Shown here in pieces: positions 23,696 to 35,093 of a stretch of DNA of 48,010 nucleotides. How positions within the stretch are numbered: position 1 is the stretch's first letter; every line of letters starts with the position of its first letter. The notes beneath the pieces were generated by a model that did not search any database, had not been told where the DNA came from, and saw nothing but the letters and a program-made list of their open reading frames with translations. Position numbers and translations under genes: made by a program. The stretch is from Carex sylvatica (Eukaryota > Streptophyta > Magnoliopsida > Poales > Cyperaceae), in NCBI GenBank assembly GCA_964058845.1, contig CAXKVR010000297.1, positions 1 through 48,010 of the forward strand, given 5' to 3'.

Positions 23696-26600
23696 TTAAC
23701 CTGTTACTCCAGGAAAGAGCTCTGCTATCTTTGTAAACACATCCATAACCTAACAACGATGAGTAATTGGGTATAGACAATTAGAATATAACAAAACAAC
23801 AGATGAGCGAATGTTTCATTTATAATTTGCAACCGCAAGAGGTAAAGAATAAAAAAGATTAGCTAAACATATATGCAATCATATTTTGCTAGATGTTTTA
23901 AAAAGGAATACCTCTTTGTCATTCTGATACTTTGAGATATTGAGCGGGTTCTGGGAACACTGCACAAGTAAAAAAATATGCAAAAAAATCAAAAGAAAAT
24001 TAAGAACTTCCCAAAAAATAAGAATAAAAAGCAACAAAAAATATAGAACAGAAAATTACATCCATAATTGCAGCTTGAACTCTAGGGTTTTGAAATGCCG
24101 TTGCCACTTCAGGATTTGACATTATTTTATTGACGACCTCTTCTGGGGTTAGCCCTATTTGTTCTGCAGATAAAAAAAACAATATTATTAATACTATATA
24201 TTATTTATAACTTTTACTCTATATATTTTTAACAACAGGAAAGTTGTTGACTCACCAAATTGTTGCTTGACCTCAGGACTACTCAGGTCAAAGTTTTTCA
24301 AGGAATCCATCATCCTACTGTCCCACTCCGAATTTCCTCCCATATTGTTTCTTTTTTTTTTCAAAATAATATTAAAAAAAAAAAAGATTTGTCAGTAAGT
24401 ATAATCTGCTGCCAAAAACATTAAAATAAAATAAAAACATTAAAATCAGAAGTTAAAGTTTACAGCATGTCTTGCAGTTGCTGGCGGTATTGAGGATTTT
24501 GTAGCATCCCTGAAAGAAAAAGAGATTTTTCACTAAAAGAATACACTAAATAGAATTGAGGCAGACATTATAAAAGAACTCAATATAAATATCACAAAAC
24601 AAAATACTATAAATCAAAGAACAGACATTTAAAAGTGGTCGGGTTCCTCATTTCCTCTGGTAAATACCTGCAAAGTTTGCGTAAGTTCATCATTAAATAA
24701 AAAGGCTAGTCATAAATAAACAGGAAAACATAGCATGGTATATGTTAGACAGAGAAAGAAAACAAAAATTATACATACGGGTAAACCATTTGTTGGACTG
24801 TTGGATCTTCCATCATCTTTTCCAATGCATCAACAGATAAGAAAGGTGCCTCGCCACCTATTTCAAGTATCAACATTAATTATAAGATACAAATGAACAA
24901 AAAAAAGGAACAATCAAGCGACCTTGATTACACTAGGAGAATTCTATCAGCTAATTTTTTGGGCCACAATTTTATGTTCAGGGCCTCTGTACCTATAAAT
25001 CAAAGATGCAAACAAAGAAAATTCGAAATACAAACCTACAAATCAATGATAAAAAACATTATATCTGCCCTTTTTTATGAAAAAATCATATCTACTTACT
25101 AGGTTGTGATTGTGACTGATACTGCGATTGGGATTGGTCACTAGAGCCAGAGCTGGTAGTCTTGAAAGCAGCTCCATTTGTCGAACCCTTCAGATCAAAA
25201 CATCCATAAGACCATAAGATATAGGTTCTGCATTTCAATTTCTATTTTCATTCAAAAAGGAGAGGGAATACTGTGAATTGTTTTACCATAATCTCTGGTT
25301 CAAATGCCCGACTCGCATCCTTCTCTGGTTCAGGCGGATGTACTACTTCTTTCTCCTCGGGAGAAACATCAACAAAAGCTACATTGTTTCAGAAAATAGC
25401 TTCAACAATTAGCTAAAGGAACTCTAATTTAATCCAATAGAATGATGAAAATCCTGAAACAAATAAAGGCGAAATAAATAGAATTCTATTCAAAATTATT
25501 AAAAAAAAAAATGAACTTCCACAACAAAAGCTACATTGTTTCAGAAAATAGCTTCAACAATTAGCTAAAGGAACTCTAATTTAATCCAATAGAATGATGA
25601 AAATCCTGAAACAAATAAAGGCGAAATAAATAGAATTCTATTCAAAATTATTAAAAAAAAAAAATGAACTTCCACACTTCGGTCAATTCTGGAGAATTTT
25701 TTCAATATGTGAAGAATTTTGGAATTTTTCAGGCTTGCTTGTTTTGGTACCTCGAGTTGAGGATTTCTTACTACCTCAGTCATCCCATATATTTATTCTT
25801 ATAAGAACTTGCAAAGTAAATAGACAATGAAAGTAGAAGAGGTACTGCCAACCGTTTCTCCGAACCTTACAGTCTCTATGTTTAATTCTATTTTTAGCAT
25901 TGTACAGTAGTTTTACACTAGTCATGCAGAGGCAAATTTGGGAGTTAATAGAACCCAATAACTAAATAGGGGTGCAATAACCAAAATGTAATTATTATAA
26001 CTACATGGGAAGAAAAACAATGCCTACCAAACTTCTTTTCGTCTTTCTCTTCTATCTTTTCATCAGAACTTGGAGGTGTTTCGGTTTTAGTTGCAGATAC
26101 ATCAACTGTTACAGCCGGTTCTCTTCTTTCCTGTACTGCTGGTGGGGGTGAAAATTGAAATGGACCTGGTGCACCTTGTGGAGGCATGGGAGGAAACGGG
26201 AAAGGGGATCCGCCTGGAAATGCAGGATTTGCAAATGGACTACTCCCTTGTGGGGCCCCTGATTGGTTCATCATTGTTTTAAATGCTTGTTGCAATGCAT
26301 ATTGCTACGACAAACATTACCAGGAGAATAAAATTAAAATCAGCTTCAATTTGCAATCATATGGCACAAAATACATATTAGATGTGCTAGCAAGAAAAAG
26401 GCATTACACTTGTTGCTATTTAGCTATATGTTTGGCAGTATTTTCATTTATTTCACACGTTCAATCCTTCAGATTGTTCATTGGTTAATTGCAAAACGGA
26501 GAGATAAGTGGTGAATATAAATTATTTAGTGTCTGTACAATCAATTGGGTTAAATTCGGGCTTCATAAGCAAATACCGGAGTCTTTACCAGAGCATGCAT

Positions 26601-27851
26601 ACCTCAGGGGTATGAGATCTTAAAAATATCAGCTCACCTTTAGCTTTGTTACAACCTAATATTAAAAGAAGAAAATGTCAGAAGTGGTTCCAGAAATTTT
26701 TAATAAGGAACAAGAAAAAAATGGAACTAGAAATATACGGTTATCTCACCACTGAGAACAGTGCTGATAGCGCCACTCCAATTCCAACCCAAAAAAGAGG
26801 TGTTCCTCTGAAAAACAAAAGGGAGTAAGAAGGTAGGAGCGAGAACTTTTATAAATTAACACATGCTTTTGTTTTTCTGATTTTAAAATCCTTCTTGTCC
26901 AAACTTGGTAGGCACTAAAATTATCTCTACCCCAGTTGAAGAAATAATGCCTATCTCAGTGAATTATGTACAACCATTACACGAGTCATTATTAATGCAG
27001 AGATTAATCCAGTAGAGATACTTACATGTAAGAAGAGGATGGTGGTGGTACTGGAGGTGCGGTAACTGTTCCAGTTAATACCCTCTTATCACTACTAGAA
27101 GATGATATGGACGCAAATCCTTGAAATTTGAATCTCTCAAACACTATCCACAAGTTAAAATTCAAATTAATTCAAGCTAATCCACCATTGAGATATACAA
27201 TTAACCTCTGGGCTACTTACAATTTCAAAGCATTTTAAAGAATTAATGTGAAATTTAAGTTAAAGATCCATATCCTCATACTATATCTTTTTTAGTCTGA
27301 ATTAGTCCTAGTTGTTGTCCTCAAATACCAATTATGCAGAAATCAAACAAATTAAAAGAGGAAAAAGGTACTTACTACATCTCATGAATTAAAAGAATCT
27401 AAAATGCTAAAACCCTTAACAAACATGCCTCATAAGTATTCAATTGTTCTAACTTCAACATGAAGAAAATATGGCGCGAGTTCAACAACCCTTCTTCCCT
27501 AAGAAATCTAAGTTTTTCAATTAACTGAAACACCAACGCTGTCTACCCTCGTGGTTCTCATCCCCTATTCTCCACAGAAAGTACTCTTAAGTCCCTATAT
27601 GCAAAGTCCAAACTACTAAAACACGAAGAAGCAAAATTTATACCACCCTTAGTGAAGTCTCTAGAAGATGCAATGTCGGCTCGGTTGGACTTAACCGCTG
27701 AGACGAAGAACCTCTTGTACCGTAGAGTAGCGAGTCTCCTCTGAAAGGTGGGAAGGAAGAAAGGTTGACAGTCGCTACGCCGCCGCAGGATCGGAGCTCC
27801 GGTGAATGTAGGGTTAACGCCAGCAGAGGATGTCAGCGCAAGTTTCTCCAT
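23696..27851 (-). CDS. TIC40: TIC40, chloroplast inner-envelope import co-chaperone, 14 exons, 440 aa
   Basis: Exons (minus strand, high to low): 27851-27647, 27143-27026, 26807-26750, 26655-26638, 26304-26028, 25378-25287, 25187-25100, 24857-24779, 24667-24627, 24509-24464, 24350-24256, 24163-24060, 23959-23912, 23749-23696. All joints are GT-AG and keep one frame, giving 440 residues; the Arabidopsis protein, as I remember it, is about 447. The N-terminus is a Ser/Arg-rich chloroplast transit peptide. A hydrophobic segment from exon 3 (PLFWVGIGVALSALFSV) is the inner-membrane anchor. It is followed by KTMMNQ, a Pro/Gly/Phe-rich stretch, and then an acidic Lys/Glu linker. Two Sti1/Hip-type domains follow: VDALEKMMEDPTVQ...PEEMRNP in exons 8-10 and IGLTPEEVVNKIMSNPEVA...NPRVQAAIMD in exon 12. 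The protein ends ELFPGVTG. TIC40 recruits the stromal chaperone Hsp93 next to TIC110 during protein import. Exon 4 is only 18 nt. The intron before exon 6 holds a tandem duplication that includes its acceptor. Confidence 0.95.
25371..25675. repeat. 152-bp tandem duplication at an intron-exon border of TIC40
   Basis: The segment 25371-25522 is repeated at 25523-25675; the second copy differs visibly only by one extra A in a poly-A tract. The unit includes the acceptor AG before exon 6 (25380-25379) and the first eight bases of that exon. In transcription order the extra copy comes first, so a second, decoy acceptor lies at 25532-25531. Near-identity of the copies indicates a recent event. Confidence 0.95.
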
Positions 27852-28718
27852 CTCCGTCTAAAACCCTAGAATTGAGCACTCAGTAGGGGAGAAAGGAAGA
27901 AACAACGAGACGATGATGTTAGGGAACTAAAACGAGAAGATGTAGCAAATTATATCTCCGGTGTAATAAAACAGGAGGCGTCCTTTTCCCCGTCCCTGGT
28001 TATGAAGGCCATGCTTTTCCAGAAATGGCCCAGACCCAAAAAGGCCCATATTTACGCAATTTCTCTATTTGTTTATGGGTTTTCTATAGCTAGTAGCCTA
28101 GTACACACTTTGTTTGAGTTAGAATTGTCAAATTGTGCATACCGATTACCTTGTTATTCAGTTATTATTGATTTTTTTTTTTATCTTAGTCATGCTTCAC
28201 ATCACATGGCCATAAATTATTTTTCTTTTTCTTTTCCTTAAACTGATAGTTTTTGTTGCATAAAAGAATTTTGAGATAAAAATGAAACTGAACGGACACA
28301 ATCATTCACTTTGTTTAAAAATGAACAGCTCTCTAAAATTGTAGCAGAACAGAAACTCTGGACAATCAGAAAGAAGATATTTAAAAGACTTAACAAAATC
28401 ATTAGTTATAAATAAGTGCTGAACTGCTGATATACCAAATTCATATTTCATATTAATCAGAGCGCCAATTTATAAGCAAAGCTCAATCCATATTATTACA
28501 TCACTACCCCAGCTAGATAATTGTCTGTGCTACAATTTGCTTGGCGAAATGCAAAGAATTTTATTAGATGTTAAAACTTAGATGAGACGAGTACCTGTTC
28601 AGAGTTGTCAGTTGAAGGCAGCATCTACACTAATTTGCTATTCAGGTTACAAAACACAACTAGTATTGCAAATGAATTGATTTAAAATTTAGATTACATA
28701 ACATAAGAAAATGACAAC
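27852..28718. other. Intergenic region between the TIC40 promoter and the 3' end of the NSRP1-like gene
   Basis: This contains the TIC40 5' leader and promoter (upstream on the minus strand) and the 3' UTR of the NSRP1-like gene. No TATA box stands out for TIC40. The plus-strand frame at 28002-28241 has no family resemblance and is taken as chance. Confidence 0.5.
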
Positions 28719-30650
28719 TTATATTTGCTCTTTAGCTCGCTTACGTGCAAGAAATTTTTCTCTAAGAGAAGCTATGTTGTCACCACTCCTCTTAAATCTC
28801 TCACTATTCAACTTCATCTCTTCCCCTTTAACAGCCTCAGGCTCGTCCTTTGCTGAGGCCTCTACTTCCACCAATGGAGCCTTTGATTCAACCAAAGGCA
28901 CGATTTCTTCTTCGTTATTTACTTCTGTTTTACTAGAGGGTTTCTCACTCAGTTGTGCAACTGATTCTTTGGCTGGGGGATCCTTTGTGACAGGTCTAGT
29001 TACAGTTTCTTGCGAATCATCCTGTGTGGTTTTTGTTTTAGCTGTCTTTGAGTCCTCGGTTCCAGCTCCTAAAGCTATGTTTTTGTTCATGCTGAAATAG
29101 AACTCGCTCAGGTCTTTCTTCTTGGTTACCTAGAGAGAGAGAAATAGATTTTATATCAAGCAAAGCACAACAATTCTCTGCTACAGGATTCCGGGTCGAC
29201 ACTACCCACTACCAAATCAACACCGGTGTGAAGGCAACGATTTTACTTCAATGTAAGCGTCATATTAAGCCTTTCAATTAAGATCATGGAACTATTCTTA
29301 TATACAATCAGATTTTGAATGAATTTTCCCTCTATTGTATGATTACACCATAATTATGACTCAATTTTGCTGAATCTTACCCTAAACTGTGATTAAACTC
29401 GTGAAAAATCAACTATGAAATGTAAATCAGTAGTTAAACAGGTAGCAATACTTAGAGCCTGGCACTGCAGAAAACAAACTAGTATATATCCTGAGCAATA
29501 CCCTAAAAACCACTAGTCGGACAGCGTACTTCTAGGATGGAATTTATCTAAAAATATTTTGTATATAGGTCAACTTACATCCTCTTTCTCTTCCCTAAGT
29601 TGCTGTAACCGCTCTTCCTCCATCCACTTTGCCTGTTCGGCCAGCTTCTTTCTATATGCACTAGTTAAAAACTTCTCCTTGTCTCCATACAAGTGGTCTT
29701 CTTTACTACGCTCTTTGATGAGTTTTTTCTCATATATTATTTCATGCACTCTTTCTCTCTCCTTTGCCTTCTCCATAAGCCTCTCTATGTATTTTGACTG
29801 CATATGACAAATCAAAAGAAAGAAAAGACACCATCACAATCAAAATTCTGAAAGCAAGATGCCTAATTTGGGCTGCTTTTAGGAAGAGTATGAATGACAA
29901 CAATTAAATAAGAAGGTGAGAAAATAATGTTACCTTTCTCTCAGTTTTTTCCTGGATTTTGGGTTTTGCTATTTTCTCCTTCATGTCATCATAGACGCCA
30001 TCATAGTCAAATACTGATGGATCCTCCTCTAGAGCCTTCTTATGCTGCTCCTCAATCTTCATTCACACAATAAGAGTGAGGAACTAAAGTATACGATCAG
30101 CATCACTACTAAAGGTTCATTACAAAAACAGAAGTAAAACCCCCACCAGTTTCCATTGAAACTAAAGGTTTATTACAAAACACCGGTACCAAACAGCTGT
30201 CAGCTGGTACCAGATTGCCACCTAATCTACCAAGATAGTTCTAACGCATAACAAGAGCAAAAAGTAAAACAGCTACAGTTTTCCAGTCTGAATATCATAA
30301 CCTTCAAACTAAGAAATAAAGCTCTGGTTATAATCTGCATTAGATTTGATCTCTAATCGGCACTCATACTGGAAACTGCAAACCTTTCTGGTGGTTTCTC
30401 CACTTATCTACCTACATCTGAATTAATCCATAATTTTGTAAAGGAGAATTTAAAATCGAAGGAAGAGTAATTGAGCAACTACCTTTTGGAGAGAGGCGGT
30501 TTTGGATGCCTGGCGAGAGATCTCCTTCTCCACGTCATCATCGTCGTCGTTGCCGAAGATCGACGGAGGTGGACACCTCACCGGAGCCGCCGCCGCCGGT
30601 TTCGACGACTGCCCAGGTGGTTTTCTCAGCTGCAACCCGTACTTCTTCAT
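28719..30650 (-). CDS. NSRP1-like nuclear speckle splicing regulator, 4 exons, 306 aa
   Basis: Exons: 30650-30483, 30056-29934, 29797-29579, 29129-28719; all introns are GT-AG and in phase 0. The protein begins MKKYGLQLRK and continues PSIFGNDDDDDVEKEI. This is the signature start of the NSRP1/CCDC55 family (human 'YGLILPKK...PSVFGNDSDDD'). Exon 2 holds the DPSVFDYDGVYDDMK block. Exon 3 is a highly charged predicted coiled coil with KFLTSAYRKKLAEQ, matching the family's 'AFVTSAYKKKLQE'. Exon 4 starts VTKKKDLSEFYFSMNKN, also conserved, then runs into a Ser/Glu/Lys-rich low-complexity tail ending with basic residues. In animals NSRP1 is a nuclear-speckle protein that affects alternative splice-site choice. 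The ATG at 30650 is the first in frame; upstream codons in that frame lack another ATG nearby. No damage is seen. Confidence 0.9.
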
Positions 30651-31049
30651 CCTTCTCTCGAGCTTCAATTGATAGTTGATACTTGATACCGTCTAACCCT
30701 AGAATTTGTTCTTTCACGAACAATAGAATTTTTGGTTTGTATCCGCTGTTAAATTCACGGGTTCGGATCCTCTGAGGTAACTTAAATATTAGAAATCATT
30801 TCGTACCGTCCGATCAGGATCCGACCATTCCCACCCATGTTAGAATTTACGGGGTTTCTTTTATATTCGTGGGAATTCTGATGGAAAGGTCCGAAACCAA
30901 GATCAAAATATTTCTCAAATGCTAATGTTATTACTCTCCTTCGTTTGCTGCTATTATTCTCCTCTAAATATTTATCAATTTGGTAAATAAAGCTTGTCAT
31001 AGGGGCTTTAATGCAAAATAACTAGTTAATTTCTTCATGTCAGCTTGTC
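30651..31049. other. Promoter and 5' leader side of the NSRP1-like gene
   Basis: The sequence just upstream (minus strand) contains ctagggttag, a telo-box-like motif common in leaders of plant housekeeping genes. No coding sequence is seen in the rest. Confidence 0.4.
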
Positions 31050-31385
31050 AGATGGGCTTAGGAGTGTCTCATCCGCTACCGGTTCGTTACCCGATAATTT
31101 TAATGAATAAGGGTAGGATAGGATAATGTCAATTCTTTATGGGTAATAATAGCCGACATTTTTAAAAATACCCAAAAATAAAAACAAATTATTAAAAATA
31201 ACCAGAGTCTGAGCAAAATTTTAAAAATACCAAAACCGTGGAATAAATTCACGGTTTTGAATTCAAAACCGTGGATTTATTCCACGGTTCTGAATTTTTA
31301 TTCATAATTTTTTTTTTTACACTATAATAGGGTTTGAATAAATAAAATATCCACGGTTTGTTTTTTTTAATGTATATATAATATA

Positions 31386-32263
31386 AATGTTCAACATGAT
31401 GGATATGTTAAAATGTGCTTGTAAATCAAATTTTATATTTTTTGAATTTTTTTGCTATTTTATTAAGATGAGTACAAAATTCAATGGTATGAATATAGCG
31501 ATTTTGTTAAATACTTAATAAATAGTAAATAAATTTCAAAAACTTCGAAAAATGTACTAATATGTTTAAACAGTAGTTTAGAGCTACTAAAATATGTTCA
31601 AACCTCAAATTAGATCTATGTCCATGCACAAAGCACCATAGACTGACCTCTGATATGGTACTAAGTCCAAACTCAACAGTCAAGCACTAAAACATCAAAT
31701 TTGACCTCTACTGGTAAACCAGCAAGTCTGGACTGATACAGGGACCAAACTGTAAAAGTGATTACACCAGCATGTAGGGCATTCAAAAATACATAAAATT
31801 GACACAAATTTCAATTTATTTGAATTTTTCTAAAGTTAGTTATGAATTTTCAAAGTTCAACTTTCGAAAAAACTTTAACTTTGGCTACGAAAGTCAGATT
31901 TGAGGGTATGACCACTTTTCGAAAAGGTAAAGACGAGATGAATCCGAATTTTGCCTCGGGGGGAATCCCCGAACATCGTGAGAGACATCATGAGCGTCAA
32001 AATTTCAAAAAAAATGCCATTTAGTGTCTAAAAAATTCAGTTTAAGTTTTCGTTCGATGATAGGCATTAAAATACAGCGATTTTCAAACCATCTTAATAA
32101 ATAGTAAAAAAATTTCAAAAAATATAAAATTTGATCTCCAATCATATTTTAATATAGAGTAAACATCTAACGGTTTGGAGCGGCTATTTGGACTTCGAAA
32201 CTATAGATATGAGCGCGAATTAAAACATTCCCTTTTAATTTGCGAAGTAGCGTAGCCTTACTC
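31386..32263. mobile_element. Diverged MITE sequence(s) nested in the 2.9-kb element
   Basis: The left arm around 31386-31560 carries family features: gttcaacatgatggatatgtt, aaatgtgcttgtaaatcaaa and an aattttatattttttgaat tract. The right arm around 32080-32220 carries accatcttaataaatagt, aatataaaatttgatctcc and catctaacggtttgg. The right end, tagccttactctatatat at 32253-32270, matches the ends of the 12138 element. The middle, 31560-32060, is unlike other copies and is unexplained. Confidence 0.5.
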
Positions 32264-32728
32264 TATATATATATAGAGAGAGAGAGATAGGCTAATATAC
32301 AATCGATTGTTCCTAGCCTCCCGTGCAACCAAGTCGTTTTTCGATTTTTAAAGTCCAAATGATCGATCCAAACCGTTAGATGTCATCTCCATATTAAAAT
32401 ATGCTAGGAGACCAAATTTTATATTTTTTAGAATTTTTTTACTATTTATTAAGCCACTTTGAAAATCGCTGATCCAACGGTAGCTTCTGATTTTTACTGT
32501 TTGGTAAGCCACCGTTGGATCAGCAATTTTCAAAGTGGCTTAATAAATAGTAAAAAAATTCCAAAAAATATAAAATTTGGTATCCTAGCAGATTTTAATA
32601 TGGAGATGACATCTAACGGTTTGGATTGATCATTTGGACTTTAAAAATCGGAAAACGACTTGGTTGCACGGGAGGCTAGGAACAATCGATTGTATATTAG
32701 CCTATCTCTCTCTCTATATATATATATA
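32264..32728. mobile_element. Near-perfect hairpin MITE with (TA)n(GA)n ends
   Basis: The core 32288-32704 begins taggctaatatacaatcgat and ends with its complement, atcgattgtatattagccta. The (GA)n and (TA)n next to each end are also inverted (gagagaga left, tctctctc right). The arms match almost base for base through cgtgcaaccaagtcg / cgacttggttgcacg to a centre near 32495, flanked by tgatccaacggt / accgttggatca. It inserted into TA-rich DNA, so the target duplication cannot be resolved. It appears very young. Confidence 0.9.
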
Positions 32729-32751
32729 CACATATACATATATTATATTAT

Positions 32752-33130
32752 GAGGAGGGATCTGATGGCACCCTTTTTTGGTGACATCAGATGACACCGT
32801 CCATTTTCAAAGTTTTCAAAGTCCAAACGGTCGATCCAAACTGTTCAACTTGATGGATATGTTAAAATGTGCTTGCAAATCAAATTTTACATTTTTCGGA
32901 ATTTTTTTTATTATTTATTAAGTATTTAACAAAATCGCTATATTCAAATCGTTGAATTTTTGTACCCATCTGAATAAATAGTAAAAAAATTCTGAAAAAT
33001 ATAAAATTTGATCTGCAAGCACATTTTAACATATCCATCAAGTTAAACGGTTTGGATCGACCGTTTGGACTTTGAAAATGAACGGTGTCATCCGATGTCA
33101 CCAAAAAAAGGTGTCATCCGATCCCTCCTC
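32752..33130. mobile_element. 379-bp hairpin MITE, second GAGGAGGGAT copy, with 9-bp TSD
   Basis: It starts GAGGAGGGATCTGATG and ends CATCCGATCCCTCCTC. The flanks carry the identical 9-bp repeat TTATATTAT at 32743-32751 and 33131-33139. The arms are near-perfect complements, including ttcaacttgatggatatgtt against aacatatccatcaagtt. Same terminal family as 10844-11252 but with a different subterminal sequence. Confidence 0.9.
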
Positions 33131-33226
33131 TTATATTATATATACATATATTATATTATATATATGCATATATTATATTATATATATGCATATATTATAT
33201 TATATATATGCATATATTATAAAAAA
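33131..33226. repeat. TA-rich tandem repeat with 22-bp period
   Basis: The word gcatatattatattatatata recurs with gca at 33166, 33188 and 33210. Related (tatacatatacata)n tracts occur at about 33541-33565 and 33619-33680. This is simple sequence inside the 2.9-kb element. Confidence 0.85.
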
Positions 33227-33957
33227 ATGAGTTTATAAAAACCCTATTTATAGTGCAAAAAAAATGCGGGGTACTTTTGTATAATGCAGGCGTGCAAAAA
33301 AAAGAATTTTACAAAAGTACCATCCGCATTAAGAATCAATACCAAGTCCTTAATTAGTGTTATATTTAGATTTGTGATATCCAACTGACAAATCAAATCA
33401 AAGTTATAAAATGTTACGACATCATTCATAAATATATCAAATGTCTTTTTTTTTTGCCATACACTCTAAACAAAAATATTAAAATAATTTAAATTTAAAG
33501 TAGATCTCTAAAAAAAATAAAAAAAAATATTTATATTATATTATATATACATATACATATACATATATTCATCATGCTGAACTAAAAATTTTAACATATC
33601 CATCATGTTGAACATTTATATTATATATACATATACATATACATATACATATATTATATTATATTATATTATATATACATAAAAAAAAACCGTGGATATT
33701 TTATTTATTCAAACCCTATTATAGTGTAAAAAAAAATTATGAATAAAAATTCAGAACCGTGGAATAAATCCACGGTTTGGGTATTTTTAAAATTCTGCTC
33801 AGACCCTAGTTATTCTTAATAATTTATTTTTATTTTTGGGTGTTTTTAAAAATGTCGGTAATAATAGAGTACGGATAAAGTTATTATTAGTGAATATGAG
33901 TATAAAAATATTTCCACTCTATCCGTATCATACTCATTAACACCCCTAGATGGGCTT

Positions 33958-34961
33958 CATCTTAGTAATTTACAAAATAACATTCTAATTATGTGTACAA
34001 GCACAACTAATCACAAAAGAGCTCTGGTAATTACACATCTTTTTTAACTACCGGTTGTTAAAATAAATAAAAAATTATTGCAACTTAACAGTAGGTTGTT
34101 AAAATTACCACCTGAACTAGTACAAGAAACTGGAACAACTTACCAAAACTTTAAGCTATTACTTGTGGGCATCAGTGATCAAATATATATCCAGTACCTA
34201 ATGCATATTCCCATCCATTAATTTGGTATTCCAATTGAATAGTAATAAAAAAGCGGCGTCTTCTTTTCAAGTTAAATTAACTTTGGGAATTGGGAGTTGT
34301 GTGCAGCATATTCCAAAGAGGTTTTGCATGGAGAATGGCCTTGTGTCAGAATGAACTGTGTTTCTCAAAATTCAAGATTAAGCGACGTTCTGGATTGTTA
34401 ACTGTGGGATGGCATGTTTTTTTGACAGAAAACAGGCTGTGAAAAGGAGATGAATGCATCTTTCAGCTCATTGACAAAAATACTTTCCTTGTCTATTTAC
34501 TTGATTATTTTTGTTTATGATTTTCTAATTAACTTATGTCTTATACTTGTTTATGATTATGCCAGCATTTATGATCATTGATTATTTCATGATTTATTTA
34601 TTAATTGATAAGTTAATTGCTTGTTTATACATTCTACAAGGCTACAAGCATAAACTGGGACTCTTTTTGTTTGATATTACACATTGATGGAACTTTTTAT
34701 TTATAAAACTTAATCTGAAACATAGATATTTCCAAATGAAGGTGTTATTTTTTTTGTTGTGCCCACTGTTTATCACTTTTATTTTCCATTTGAACGAGTT
34801 TTTAATCATTGTGCAGACCTGTTTCTCCTATTGTAATATTCAAACATGAAAATCCAGCATAGTTGTTTCTTCAAGCGGTCAGGTCATTCATAGTTGTTTC
34901 TCCTCTGGTGTACCAGTGACTGTGTTGTACCAAAGTTGGTACAAACCGGAGAGAACCAATG
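33958..34961. other. Intergenic DNA, no gene recognised
   Basis: No supportable coding segment. The sequence is AT-rich with many short stops in all frames. Confidence 0.5.
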
Positions 34962-34968
34962 AGGTACC

Positions 34969-35093
34969 TAATACTACCGCTACCTAGCGCAGTTGGTTGT
35001 GGTATTAGTTCTCTTACGGGAGAATCAGGATTCGAGTAGAGTGGGTGAGTTGTGTAGGGTGCCTATAGACTGTAAGAGAAATAAAATAAAATA
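34969..35093 (+). mobile_element. tRNA-derived SINE, about 125 bp, with 7-bp TSD
   Basis: A polymerase III A box, TAGCGCAGTTGG, is at 34985-34996, and a B box, GGATTCGAGT, at 35028-35037. Their spacing of about 43 bp is typical of a tRNA-like head. The 3' end is an (ATAAA)n-type tail (ataaaataaaataa). The direct repeat AGGTACC flanks it at 34962-34968 and 35094-35100. It cannot fold as a normal complete tRNA in this reading, so it is not called a tRNA gene. Confidence 0.65.

Larger units (their letters stand above)
31060..33947. mobile_element. 2.9-kb non-autonomous element with long inverted ends and 10-bp target duplication
   Basis: The 10-bp direct repeat AGATGGGCTT lies at 31050-31059 and 33948-33957. 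The element starts aggagtgtctcat and ends attaacacccct. Inverted similarity covers the outer ~290 bp: cgacatttttaaaaatac against tttttaaaaatgtcg, and ataatagggtttgaataaat against atttattcaaaccctattat. Near the left end there is an extra small hairpin around ccgtggaataaattcacggt. There is no transposase. A 9-10-bp duplication with long terminal repeats fits the Mutator superfamily. The interior is filled with younger MITEs, listed separately. Confidence 0.8.

Noticed and set aside
28711..29100. 129-codon plus-strand ORF with Ser-rich sequence
   Set aside because: It is the antisense of exon 4 of the NSRP1-like gene.
30651..30668. Upstream non-ATG start adding MKLERR to the NSRP1-like protein
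   Set aside because: The codon at 30668 is TTG; the ATG at 30650 gives the family's normal start.
34969..35093. A functional tRNA gene
   Set aside because: A and B boxes are present, but the acceptor and anticodon stems do not form convincingly and an A-rich tail with target duplication follows, so it is called a SINE.
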